A DNA stretch of 11,436 nucleotides from Clostridiales bacterium (GTDB lineage Bacteria > Bacillota > Clostridia > Oscillospirales > Oscillospiraceae), in the NCBI GenBank assembly GCA_021205375.1, contig JAJPXR010000169.1:1-11436 (forward strand), given 5' to 3'. The position numbers were made by a program, and so were the translations under genes. A model generated the notes under the pieces. The model made no database searches and was not told where the DNA came from. It saw only the letters and a list, made by a program, of their open reading frames with translations. Below are positions 1 to 7,165 of this stretch, piece by piece. Within the stretch, counting starts at the first letter, position 1. Each line of letters starts with the position of its first letter.

Positions 1-316
<316 letters not shown>

Positions 317-355
317 ATGAAATAAATAAACTCCTTTCGATGATGTTATGAATCC

Positions 356-411
356 CAGCGCCGCGCAAACCGACAGGGTTTGAACGATACAGTGCGAATG
401 GTGCGGCGCTG
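356..411 (-). promoter_or_regulatory. Nested inverted repeats in the RNase J leader
   Basis: Bases 356-364 (CAGCGCCGC) pair perfectly with 403-411 (GCGGCGCTG), and the stem can grow by two more pairs. Inside it, CAAACC (366-371) and GGTTTG (377-382) form a second stem with a five-base loop. The structure lies 40-95 bases upstream of the RNase J start codon, in what should be its 5' untranslated region. No T-run follows on either strand, so it is not an ordinary terminator. A role in controlling RNase J mRNA stability or translation is inference. Confidence 0.45.
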
Positions 412-721
412 TAAAAACGACTTTGGAAGGTGCAAAACCTGTGCTTCCAGAAATTACGAAAGCGAAATAAACGGTTTGAGCTGTCGTACCCTTACAAAAT
501 GATGCTTTACTCCCGTATTCCGAAGGACACAGGGGAAACAGATTCGTATGTATTGACCCATCGGGGGTCCTGCCGGAGACAGGTGCCGGAGCGGTCAGCC
601 AGGCCCCGTCTCGCCCGGCTGTACCGCCCCGCCCGCCTCTGCGGGACAGTGGGAAGGTCAATGTTGATTGTTACCGATCACGTCTCCGTCCGCGGCCCCG
701 CCGCGAACTTCTGTTGTGATT
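412..721. other. Gene-free leader region, possibly transcribed, with several small hairpins
   Basis: I see no convincing gene on either strand. Open frames here lack ribosome binding sites and recognisable protein sequence. Read on the minus strand, the direction of RNase J, the region contains a hairpin with a C(TTCG)G tetraloop (stem CCTGTGT/ATACGGG, around 505-535), a CCTG...CAGG hairpin near 570-590 and a GC-rich hairpin near 690-705. It could be a long 5' untranslated region or an independent RNA. I could not match it to 6S RNA, RNase P RNA, tmRNA, SRP RNA, a T-box or a common riboswitch. Confidence 0.35.
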
Positions 722-774
722 AGTATATCACGGGAAAAGAGGAAAGTATACCAACTTTTTTTACAAAGTGTCCA
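722..774 (-). promoter_or_regulatory. Candidate sigma-A promoter(s) for the RNase J transcript
   Basis: On the minus strand TGGACA (769-774), an 18-base spacer and TATACT (745-750) form a reasonable sigma-A promoter. The -10 is preceded by TGG, an extended -10 signature. A second TATACT at 722-727, preceded by TGA, is another extended -10 candidate. The -35 overlaps the last codons of the upstream pyrophosphorylase gene (stop at 761-763). Either would give RNase J a leader of about 400 bases. Confidence 0.5.
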
Positions 775-3076
775 GTTCTTTGACCCGGTTACTGATAAAG
801 TCGCACAATTCCATGGCAATTTCGGCGGTGGCGGCCTCGGCGGAGATTTTCAGGGCGGAGAGCCGATTTCGGGGGGAAAGGAACACCGTTCCGCTGCCCA
901 GAGAGACCCGGAGGCCCTCGCCGGTGCTCTCCGCCTGGGGGTATCCCTCGGTGAAGCGGCGCATGATCTCCCCACGTCCCTGGGTCAGCTCCACCTCCGC
1001 GCTGCGCAGCACGCAGGCGGGCAGCCGCTCCACCAGGGCAGAGAACCGCTCCCCGGTCTGCCCCAACCGGCGGCACAGCAGACAGGCGGCAAACACGCTG
1101 TCGTGGAGGGCGGTCTGTTTGGGGGCCAGCTCCCAGGCGCGGGACCCGTCCCGGCCTAGTCGGAGAACGGTGCCGCCGTAGCCCTCCGCCAGCCGCTCCG
1201 CCGCCACCGGCGCGGTGGGAGAGAGGGCCAGCTCCTTTTCGCCGCTCTCCAGCAGCAGCAGCGCCGTCAGCAGCAGCATTTGCTCCGAGGAAACGGCGCT
1301 GCCCCGCTCATCTCTGGCGAAGAGCCGCCGCCCGTCGGCGGAGGCAGAAAAGAGCAGAGGACCGTCCGCTTCCGTCACCTGCATCCCCAGGGTGGTCAGG
1401 GCGGTGCGGAGCATTTGGTTGCACCTGCCATGACCGGGAACGCGCACCTCAAAGGGGCGCACCGCCCCATTGCCGGAGGCGCGCACCGCCTCGTGGAGAT
1501 AGGCCCGGTCCACACCGGTCAGTTCCTCCCGCTGGCCCATCTGCCCGGCGGGGGCACGGTGGAGGGTCCCCCGGAGCAGGGCGCTCTCCAGCTTCCGCTG
1601 GCGGGGACGGCTGAGCGGCAGGCCGCACCGGTCGGAGAAGTGCAACGTCATCTGCTCCCCGTCCTGCCGCAGGAACAGGGAGACAGGCAGGCCGTAGAAC
1701 CCGCCCACCCAGGCGGCAGCGGCGGGGGTAGAGCTGTCCTGCCAGGCCACGGTCCCTCCGGCAGCGGAGATGCCCGCGGCGGCGGCCAGGGCCAGGGAAT
1801 GGGCGGCGGTGCCGCCGTGACAGCCCAGCCCCACCTTGCCTTCCTCGGCCAAAATACTGCCCACCGCCACCAGCAGCTCCGGCGTGCCCTCCAGCCCCAC
1901 GGTGCCGCTGATGGTGCCGCCGTCGCCGAAGGTCAACCGGCCCTGGTCGTGGCCGGAGAGCAGCGAGGCGTTGAGCCGCGCTCCGGCGGGGACCCGCAGG
2001 CCGGGCCAGACCTTCACGCCAGGCCGCAAAATGGCGTTCTGCTCCACGGCGGCCCCAGCCCCCACCACGGTCCCCTCGTTGAGTACCGCGCCGGACTGGA
2101 CGGCAGCGCCGGGACAGAGAATGGAGCCGTTCAGCGCCGCGCCGGGACCCAAATCGGCCCCCAGGACTACGCTGCCCTGGACCACAGCCCGCGCCCCCAG
2201 GGTGGTCCCGTCCGCCAGCACCACATGGGGGCCGATAAGGGCGTGGTCGCCGATGGTCACCCGCTGGCCGATGGCGCAGGGCGGGATGATGGTGGCGGTC
2301 TCCGACAGGGGAACGGCGGACCACACGCCGCCCCGAATTTGAGGCAGGTTCATGTCCAGCCTGATTTTGCCGTCCAGCGCGTCCTTTGCCGCCTGGAGGT
2401 AGGAGGCGCAGTCCCCAATGTCCCGCCAGTAGCCGTAGGGCAAAAAGCCGTAGAGCTTCTCCCCCTGTTCCAGCAGCCGGGGGAACAGGTCCCGGCCAAA
2501 GTCGCAGGGCGTCCCCGGCTCCACCTGCTCCATGGCGGCGTGGGAGAGGACGTAAATGCCCGTGTTCACCTGATTGGTGAACACCTGGCCCCAGCCGGGT
2601 TTTTCCACAAACTGCACCACCCGGCCGTCCTCATTGGTGCGCACCAGGCCGTATTCCAGCGGCGTGGCGGAGCGGTGGAGCAGCAGGGTGGCGGCGGCCC
2701 TGTGCTGTCGGTGGAAGTCGATGGCCCCGTTCAGGTCGAAGTCGCACAGGGCGTCCCCGCTGAGCACCAGAATGTCCGGGTCGTCCCCCCAGAAGTCCAT
2801 GCAGGCCCGCACCGCCCCGGCGGTGCCGAGAGGCTCCTCCTCCCGGAGGTAGGTCAGCGCCATGCCGTAGGCGCTGCCGTCGCCAAAATAGTCCTCCACC
2901 GCCTCCGGCAGATAGTGGAGGGTGATGGCCGCCTCCCCGATGCCGCTGCGCCGCAGCAGCAACAGAATATGTTCCAGCAGGGGCCGTCCCAGGAAGGGGA
3001 CCATGGGCTTGGGCAGTTCCGCGGACAGGGGGCGCAGGCGGGTGCCGCTGCCCCCGGCGAGAATGATCGCTTTCAT
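761..3076 (-). CDS. Sugar-phosphate nucleotidyltransferase with beta-helix repeats and a degenerate phosphomannomutase-like domain
   Basis: The 771-residue protein has three parts. Residues 1-235 are a nucleotidyltransferase: LAGGSGTRLRPL (6-17), PKP (22-24), EPLGTAGAV (81-89), SGDAL (106-110), VEKP (157-160) and NTGIY (171-175) match mannose-1-phosphate guanylyl- or glucose-1-phosphate-type pyrophosphorylases. Residues about 255-395 are hexapeptide repeats of a left-handed beta-helix. Residues about 398-771 align in layout with phosphomannomutase, but the active-site serine loop, the DGDADR metal site, the ESG sugar loop and the RPSGTEP phosphate loop are all missing or broken. The protein therefore probably makes a nucleotide sugar for surface polysaccharide without mutase activity. 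GDP-mannose is the family-based guess; the sugar and nucleotide cannot be fixed from sequence. The start ATG at 3074-3076 follows an AAGGA sequence. Confidence 0.85.
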   Translation of the reverse strand: MKAIILAGGSGTRLRPLSAELPKPMVPFLGRPLLEHILLLLRRSGIGEAAITLHYLPEAVEDYFGDGSAYGMALTYLREEEPLGTAGAVRACMDFWGDDPDILVLSGDALCDFDLNGAIDFHRQHRAAATLLLHRSATPLEYGLVRTNEDGRVVQFVEKPGWGQVFTNQVNTGIYVLSHAAMEQVEPGTPCDFGRDLFPRLLEQGEKLYGFLPYGYWRDIGDCASYLQAAKDALDGKIRLDMNLPQIRGGVWSAVPLSETATIIPPCAIGQRVTIGDHALIGPHVVLADGTTLGARAVVQGSVVLGADLGPGAALNGSILCPGAAVQSGAVLNEGTVVGAGAAVEQNAILRPGVKVWPGLRVPAGARLNASLLSGHDQGRLTFGDGGTISGTVGLEGTPELLVAVGSILAEEGKVGLGCHGGTAAHSLALAAAAGISAAGGTVAWQDSSTPAAAAWVGGFYGLPVSLFLRQDGEQMTLHFSDRCGLPLSRPRQRKLESALLRGTLHRAPAGQMGQREELTGVDRAYLHEAVRASGNGAVRPFEVRVPGHGRCNQMLRTALTTLGMQVTEADGPLLFSASADGRRLFARDERGSAVSSEQMLLLTALLLLESGEKELALSPTAPVAAERLAEGYGGTVLRLGRDGSRAWELAPKQTALHDSVFAACLLCRRLGQTGERFSALVERLPACVLRSAEVELTQGRGEIMRRFTEGYPQAESTGEGLRVSLGSGTVFLSPRNRLSALKISAEAATAEIAMELCDFISNRVKELDTL

Positions 3077-3133
3077 AGAAAAGCCGTCCTTTTTCTTTCA
3101 GAGTTGCCTCCAGTATGGACGGTTCTTCATGGA

Positions 3134-3139
3134 ATTATA
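3134..3139 (-). promoter_or_regulatory. Possible -10 element for the nucleotidyltransferase gene
   Basis: A perfect TATAAT on the minus strand lies directly after the T-run of the terminator at 3143-3183 and about 57 bases before the start codon at 3076. No good -35 is visible, because the -35 position falls in the terminator stem. The terminator upstream means the gene needs a start signal of its own, which makes this a reasonable but weak call. Confidence 0.35.
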
Positions 3140-3142
3140 CAC

Positions 3143-3183
3143 AAAAAGGACCCCGGAGCGATGCCTGACATCGCTCCGGGGTC
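3143..3183 (-). terminator. Rho-independent terminator of the 50-codon small ORF
   Basis: GACCCCGGAGCGATG (3149-3163) and its exact complement (3169-3183) make a 15-bp perfect stem with a five-base loop. On the minus strand the stem is followed by a run of five T (A-tract at 3143-3147). The T-run exists on this side only, so it terminates minus-strand transcription. The only minus-strand gene directly upstream is the small ORF at 3218-3370. Confidence 0.9.
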
Positions 3184-3217
3184 GGAGAGAGAAACCAATA
3201 AAGGAGAGAAAATCAAA

Positions 3218-3370
3218 TTATCGGGTGCGGAACAGCCGGGTCAGACGCTCTGACAGCGTGGTGCGCTGGTGCTGCTGGCTCAACAGCTCGCCGAAGTTGT
3301 CCATCGACATCCAGGAGGGTGTCGCCGGAGCGGTGTAGTTGTTCAGCGTCAAATCAGAGATCATAATCAT
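3218..3370 (-). CDS. Small protein of 50 residues, function unknown
   Basis: The frame encodes 50 residues starting MIMISDLTLNNYTAPATPSW and ending in the basic, probably helical stretch TTLSERLTRLFRTR. I do not recognise the family. It has no cysteine, no signal peptide and no membrane segment. The case for a real gene rests on its signals. A perfect GGAGGT (3378-3383) lies 7 bases before ATG at 3370, a plausible promoter with a palindromic site lies upstream, and a strong dedicated terminator follows 35 bases after the stop. A second in-frame ATG at 3364 is possible but worse placed. It is transcribed divergently from the PucR-family regulator, which suggests it could be that regulator's target. 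A leader peptide or small regulatory protein are alternatives. Confidence 0.62.
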   Translation of the reverse strand: MIMISDLTLNNYTAPATPSWMSMDNFGELLSQQHQRTTLSERLTRLFRTR

Positions 3371-3414
3371 CGTCAATACCTCCATTTTTGATGTTTTTGA
3401 GCGAATGTTTTGTT

Positions 3415-3424
3415 TGACCGGTCA
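3415..3424. promoter_or_regulatory. Palindrome TGACCGGTCA, candidate operator
   Basis: This perfect 10-bp palindrome lies about 45 bases upstream of the small-ORF start and just downstream of its predicted -10 element, a typical repressor position. It sits in the shared intergenic region with the divergent PucR-family gene, whose product is the obvious candidate ligand, but this link is inference. Confidence 0.4.
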
Positions 3425-3441
3425 TTTCTTTCTGTGACTAT

Positions 3442-3469
3442 AGAATAGCACTTTTTCCGTTCTTTGCAA
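3442..3469 (-). promoter_or_regulatory. Candidate promoter of the small ORF
   Basis: On the minus strand TTGCAA (3464-3469), a 16-base spacer and TATTCT (3442-3447) resemble a sigma-A promoter. Each hexamer matches consensus at four of six bases. It would start a transcript with a leader of about 65 bases, containing the palindrome at 3415-3424. Confidence 0.45.
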
Positions 3470-3500
3470 TGTGTGTTTACCCTAAATTTTCAGGTTTTGC

Positions 3501-3530
3501 TTGTGTTATAAGCACAAAGTATGGTATAAT
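3501..3530 (+). promoter_or_regulatory. Extended -10 promoter of the PucR-family gene
   Basis: A perfect TATAAT at 3525-3530 preceded by TGG (3522-3524) forms an extended -10 element. The -35 is poor (TTGTGT, 3501-3506, spacer 18). An inverted repeat TTGTG...CACAA (3501-3505 and 3513-3517) overlaps the -35 and could be a regulator site. The start codon is about 40 bases downstream. Confidence 0.65.
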
Positions 3531-3570
3531 ACTTTTGAAAAAACTTTAGTCAGATAAAGGAGGCGTTTTT

Positions 3571-4746
3571 ATGGCGCTGACCATACGGGAGCTGATCGAG
3601 CAGACCCGGAGCAAATACCGGCTCAAGCTGCTGGCCGGAGCGGCCTCCCTGGACTTTGTGGTCACCTGGGTCCACATGACTGAGGACACCAGCGTGGCGG
3701 AGTTCTTTTGGGGCAACGAGATGGTGGTCACCAGCGGTTACACCGCCCAGAACGAGGAGGGGCTGCTCCGCTTCATCGACGTGCTGGAGAAAAAACGCTG
3801 CGCCGGGGTGGTCATCAACGTGGGCAAGTACATCAATGAGGTGCCGTCACGGGTGCTGGACTACTGCGAGGAGCGCCACCTGCCCCTGCTGACCATGCCC
3901 TGGGAGATGTCCATCACCGAGTTCGTCCGGGAGTGCTGCTCCCTCATCGACAAGAGCAGCCAGAACGAAGAAGTCCTGGCCGATGCGGTGGTGTCCATCA
4001 TCCTCTCCCCCATGGGGGCGGGCCGGCAAAAGGAACGGCTGGCCGACTACTTCCACGTGGAGCGGGGATTCACCATGCTGGCGCTGTGGGCGGAGCTGCC
4101 CGCGCCCCTGCGCAACGTGCTGGACCAGCGCAGCACCCTGCGGCTCCACACCGCCCTGCGGCCCTTCGACTTCTCCTACCTGATTTTCCGGTATCAGAAG
4201 CGGTTCCTCGTCCTGCTGAACCAGCGGGACCGGCAGGTCTCAGTCCAGGTCAGCCGCCGGATTTTGGACACCATTCACCAGAACCTCCCCGACCTGTCGG
4301 TACAAATCGGCGTGGGAGAGCCGGTGGACGCCCTGGAGCAGTTGGCGGACACCTTCCACGCCGCCGTCTCCGCCCAGCGGCGGGCCTCCCTCCAGGGGTT
4401 GGAGATCGTACAGTTCCAGGACATGGGATTCTACAAGCTGCTGTACTCCGTGCCGGACGACAGCCTGCTGGAGGGCTATTACCACGAGATGATGGACCCC
4501 CTGCTGGAACACGACCGGCAGACCGGCAGCGTCTACACCGAGACGCTGTTCCGCTATCTGCTCACCGACGGCAGCCTCCAGGCGGTGGCCGCCGCCATGT
4601 ACACCCACCGGAACACCGTGGGCTATCGCATGGGGAAGATCCGGGAGCTGCTGGGCCAGGATCTGGACAGCCAGCAGCAGCGGATGCCCTACCTGCTGGC
4701 CTACCACGTGGGGGTGATTTTGAAGCTGTGCGAGGATTATGAGTAG
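3571..4746 (+). CDS. PucR-family transcriptional regulator
   Basis: The 391-residue protein starts MALTIRELIEQTRSKYRLKL. Residues 1-125 match the PucR N-terminal (purine-catabolism regulator-like) domain, including the LLAGAASLDFVVTWVHMTED and NEMVVTSGY segments. A middle region (about 165-275) resembles the degenerate GGDEF-like domain of this family. Residues 333-362 (AVAAAMYTHRNTVGYRMGKI and flanks) are the C-terminal helix-turn-helix of the PucR/CdaR class. PucR in Bacillus subtilis activates purine breakdown genes, but relatives respond to many metabolites and no catabolic gene lies nearby, so no specific role is assigned. The start is clear: AAGGAGG at 3557-3563 lies 7 bases before ATG. 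The nearest divergent gene is the 50-codon small ORF, the most likely local target. Confidence 0.9.
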   Translation: MALTIRELIEQTRSKYRLKLLAGAASLDFVVTWVHMTEDTSVAEFFWGNEMVVTSGYTAQNEEGLLRFIDVLEKKRCAGVVINVGKYINEVPSRVLDYCEERHLPLLTMPWEMSITEFVRECCSLIDKSSQNEEVLADAVVSIILSPMGAGRQKERLADYFHVERGFTMLALWAELPAPLRNVLDQRSTLRLHTALRPFDFSYLIFRYQKRFLVLLNQRDRQVSVQVSRRILDTIHQNLPDLSVQIGVGEPVDALEQLADTFHAAVSAQRRASLQGLEIVQFQDMGFYKLLYSVPDDSLLEGYYHEMMDPLLEHDRQTGSVYTETLFRYLLTDGSLQAVAAAMYTHRNTVGYRMGKIRELLGQDLDSQQQRMPYLLAYHVGVILKLCEDYE

Positions 4747-4757
4747 CTGTATGAGTA

Positions 4758-4789
4758 AGCTGTTAGCTTTTAGCTCTTAGCTGTTAGCC
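4758..4789. repeat. Heptamer tandem repeat AGCTNTT, four copies
   Basis: Four successive 7-base units AGCTGTT, AGCTTTT, AGCTCTT and AGCTGTT are followed by the partial unit AGCC. The array begins 11 bases after the stop codon of the PucR-family gene and ends about 25 bases before a fold-back repeat element. The unit length is a multiple of neither 2 nor 3, and the array is not coding. Confidence 0.8.
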
Positions 4790-4813
4790 TGGATAGTGCC
4801 AGATTTTGCAGTT

Positions 4814-5084
4814 GTCCCTTTGAACCGAACCTGTCGGTGATTCCAGCGAAAACCCCTCCGTCGCTGCATACGCCGCGCCACCTCCCCTTTCAGGGGAGAC
4901 AAGGAGGGATAGTGCTTGTCGCACGGTTTTCGTTTTTGTTTGAAGCAGGAAGAATTTAGAATGTAATTTAATCGTATAAAAACACTACCCATTACGTAGT
5001 GTCCTCCCGTAACCACCCGCCCCTCTCGCCGCCCCTGAAAGGGGAGGGGGACCATGCGAAGCATGGTGGAGGGGTTTCTCACGC
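4814..5084. repeat. Fold-back repeat element, copy 1 (two inverted half-units)
   Basis: A forward half-unit (about 4814-4920) starts CCCTTTGAACC, runs to AAAACCCCTCC, a variable hairpin, and the core CTCCCCTTTCAGGGGAG (4882-4898), then AGTGCTTG. An inverted half-unit (about 5011-5084) carries the same core in reverse, the hairpin ACCATGCGAAGCATGGT and GGAGGGG. About 90 AT-richer bases between them include a central hairpin ACACTAC/GTAGTGT (4982-5002). Related copies lie at 7430-7645, 9355-9617 and 10963-11240. No transposase is present. The open frame across it repeats in another copy and is a by-product of the repeat. The inverted half ends exactly at the T-run of the groEL terminator. Confidence 0.7.
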
Positions 5085-5119
5085 AAAAAAAGCGGGGCCG
5101 CTCCCGCAGGAGCGGCCCC
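5085..5119 (-). terminator. Rho-independent terminator of groESL
   Basis: GGGGCCGCTCC (5094-5104) and GGAGCGGCCCC (5109-5119) form an 11-bp perfect stem with the loop CGCA. On the minus strand it is followed by seven T (A-tract 5085-5091). It lies 28 bases after the groEL stop codon. Confidence 0.93.
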
Positions 5120-5147
5120 ATTGAAAGGGGAAACAGAAGTTTGCGAA

Positions 5148-6770
5148 TTAGTACCCCATGTCAGGGTTGGCGGGAGCGGCGGGCGCAGGAGGCTCGGGCT
5201 TATCCACCACGCAGGACTCGGTGGTCAGCAGGATGGAGCAGACGGAGGAGGCGTTCTCCAGAGCGGAACGGGTGACCTTGGTGGGGTCAACGATGCCGCT
5301 GGAGATCATGTCGCAGTAGACTTCCTTGTAGGCGTCGAAGCCGTAGCCCACCTTGCCGCAGTTCAGCACGCGGTCCAGCACCACGGAGCCGTCGATACCG
5401 GCGTTGGCAGCGATCTGCTTGATGGGAGCGGTCAGAGCCTTGGCGATGATCTGCGCGCCGGTCTTTTCGTCACCCTCCAGGGTGTCCACCAGAGCGTTGA
5501 CAGCGGGGATGGCGTTGACATAGGCGGTGCCGCCGCCGGCCACGATGCCCTCTTCCACAGCGGCGCGAGTGGCGTTCAGAGCGTCCTCCACGCGGAGCTT
5601 CTTCTCCTTCATCTCGGACTCGGTAGCAGCGCCGACCTTGATAACGGCCACGCCGCCAGCCATCTTCGCCAGACGCTCCTGGCACTTCTCACGGTCATAG
5701 TCGGAGGTGGTGTTGGCGATCTGGGCGCGGATCTGCGCCACGCGGCCCTTGATGGCCTGAGCGTCGCCCATGCCGTCCACGATGATGGTGTTCTCCTTGG
5801 AGACCTTCACCTGGCGAGCCTGGCCCAGGTTCATCAGTTGGGTGTCCTTCAGCTCCATGCCGGTGTCGGCGGAGATGACCTGGCCGCCGGTCAGGGTGGC
5901 GATATCCACCAGCATCTCGGCGCGGCGATCGCCGAAGCCGGGGGCCTTGACGCAGCAGACCTTCAGGGTGCCGCGCAGGTTGTTGACGATGAGGGTGGAC
6001 AGGGCTTCGCCCTCCACGTCCTCGGCGATGATCAGCAGGGGACGGCCCATCTTGGCGATCTGCTCCAGAATGGGCAGCAGGTCCTGAATGACGGAGATCT
6101 TCTTATCATAGATGAGGATAAAGGGGTCGTCCAGCACGGCCTCCATCTTCTCGGTGTCGGTGACCATATAGGGGGAGACATAGCCCCGGTCGAACTGCAT
6201 ACCCTCGACCACTTCGGAGGAGGTCTCAGCGGTCTTGGACTCTTCCACGGTGATGACGCCGTCGGCGGAGACCTTATCCATGGCCTCGGCGATCAGCTTG
6301 CCGATGGTCTCGTCGCCGGAGGAGACGGTGCCCACGCGGGCGATGTCCTCGGTGCCGGAGACGGGCTGGCTGTTGGCCTTGATGGCGTCCACGGCAGCGG
6401 TGGTGGCCTTCGCCATGCCCTTCTTCATGACCATGGGGTTGGCGCCGGCGGCCAGGTTCTTCATGCCCTCGGCGGTGATGGCCTGGGCCAGCAGAGTGGC
6501 GGTGGTGGTGCCGTCGCCGGCCACGTCGTTGGTCTTGGTGGCGACTTCCTTCACCAGAGCGGCACCCATGTTCTCAAAGGGGTCCTCCAGCTCGATCTCC
6601 TTGGCGATGGTGACACCGTCGTTGGTGATGAGGGGAGAGCCGTACTTCTTGCCCAGCACCACGTTGCGGCCCTTGGGGCCCATGGTGATCTTGACGGTGT
6701 CGGCCAACTGGTCTACGCCAGCCTGGAGCGTGTGGCGGGCTTCCTCGCCGTAGTTGATAAGTTTAGACAT
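5148..6770 (-). CDS. groEL: 60-kDa chaperonin GroEL
   Basis: The 540-residue protein is a full-length group I chaperonin, the cytoplasmic double-ring ATPase that folds proteins together with GroES. It shows KITMGPKGRNVVL (27-39), NDGVTIAKEIE with the ATP-site aspartate D51, AGDGTTTAT (84-92), and AAVEEGIVAGGG in the equatorial C-terminal part. The start ATG at 6768-6770 has GGAGGT (6779-6784) 8 bases upstream. It is the second gene of a groES-groEL operon with a 57-base spacer. The C-terminus ends in a proline- and alanine-rich tail closing in NPDMGY instead of the Gly-Gly-Met repeats found in many GroELs. Control is expected through the CIRCE site upstream of groES. Confidence 0.99.
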   Translation of the reverse strand: MSKLINYGEEARHTLQAGVDQLADTVKITMGPKGRNVVLGKKYGSPLITNDGVTIAKEIELEDPFENMGAALVKEVATKTNDVAGDGTTTATLLAQAITAEGMKNLAAGANPMVMKKGMAKATTAAVDAIKANSQPVSGTEDIARVGTVSSGDETIGKLIAEAMDKVSADGVITVEESKTAETSSEVVEGMQFDRGYVSPYMVTDTEKMEAVLDDPFILIYDKKISVIQDLLPILEQIAKMGRPLLIIAEDVEGEALSTLIVNNLRGTLKVCCVKAPGFGDRRAEMLVDIATLTGGQVISADTGMELKDTQLMNLGQARQVKVSKENTIIVDGMGDAQAIKGRVAQIRAQIANTTSDYDREKCQERLAKMAGGVAVIKVGAATESEMKEKKLRVEDALNATRAAVEEGIVAGGGTAYVNAIPAVNALVDTLEGDEKTGAQIIAKALTAPIKQIAANAGIDGSVVLDRVLNCGKVGYGFDAYKEVYCDMISSGIVDPTKVTRSALENASSVCSILLTTESCVVDKPEPPAPAAPANPDMGY

Positions 6771-6827
6771 AACGCATTACCTCCAAGTAAGTGAGAGAGA
6801 AAAATTTGGGTGATTTTTTTAGCAACA

Positions 6828-7112
6828 TCATTCGACGATTGCCAGAATGTCGTCCTGCCGGACAACGGTCAGCTCCTCGCCGTCGATCTTCACCTGGGTG
6901 CCGGAGTACTTGCCGGTGATGACCTTGTCGCCAACCTTAACGGTCATTTCGACGACGCTGCCGTCCACCACACCGCCGGGGCCAACGGCTACAACTTCGG
7001 CCACTTCGGGCTTTTCTTTGGCGGAGCCGGTGAGGATAATGCCACCTTTTGTGGTTTCTTCCGCTTCGACCATTCTCAGGACAACGCGGTCAGACAGGGG
7101 TTTCAGTTTCAT
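6828..7112 (-). CDS. groES: 10-kDa co-chaperonin GroES
   Basis: The 94-residue protein MKLKPLSDRVVLRMVEAEET... is a typical GroES: the mobile loop region EETTKGGIILTGSAKEKP (18-35) is followed by the beta-barrel with GPGG and KVGDKVITGKYSGT. It forms the heptameric lid of GroEL. The start is ATG at 7110-7112, supported by AAGGAGGC at 7121-7128, 8 bases upstream. A longer frame to 7172 has no basis, as it would run over the ribosome binding site and into the CIRCE operator. It is the first gene of the groESL operon. Confidence 0.98.
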   Translation of the reverse strand: MKLKPLSDRVVLRMVEAEETTKGGIILTGSAKEKPEVAEVVAVGPGGVVDGSVVEMTVKVGDKVITGKYSGTQVKIDGEELTVVRQDDILAIVE

Positions 7113-7165
7113 TTGGAATTGCCTCCTTATAGAGAAAAGATTGGTTGTAAATAAGTTGATGGGAA

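Noticed and set aside
501..720. 6S RNA, RNase P RNA, tmRNA or T-box leader
   Set aside because: None of the conserved sequence blocks of these RNAs could be identified by eye; a GGCGGTAC segment is only a partial match to the T-box motif.
430..723. A 97-codon plus-strand open frame in the RNase J leader
   Set aside because: It has no ribosome binding site, no recognisable protein pattern and runs against the flanking genes.
1280..3253. A 657-codon plus-strand open frame antisense to the nucleotidyltransferase
   Set aside because: GC-rich coding DNA often leaves the opposite strand open; the peptide is Gly/His/Pro/Gln-rich and the minus-strand frame has clear domains.
4777..5121. A 114-codon open frame on the minus strand across repeat copy 1
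   Set aside because: It contains the peptide NPSTMLRMVPLPFQGRREG, also encoded in repeat copy 4 at 10908-11348; it arises from the repeat, has no ribosome binding site and overlaps the groESL terminator.
5121..6794. A 557-codon plus-strand open frame antisense to groEL, and a similar one at 7598-9217 antisense to the XpaC-family gene
   Set aside because: Both are shadows of conserved genes in GC-rich DNA, with low-complexity composition.
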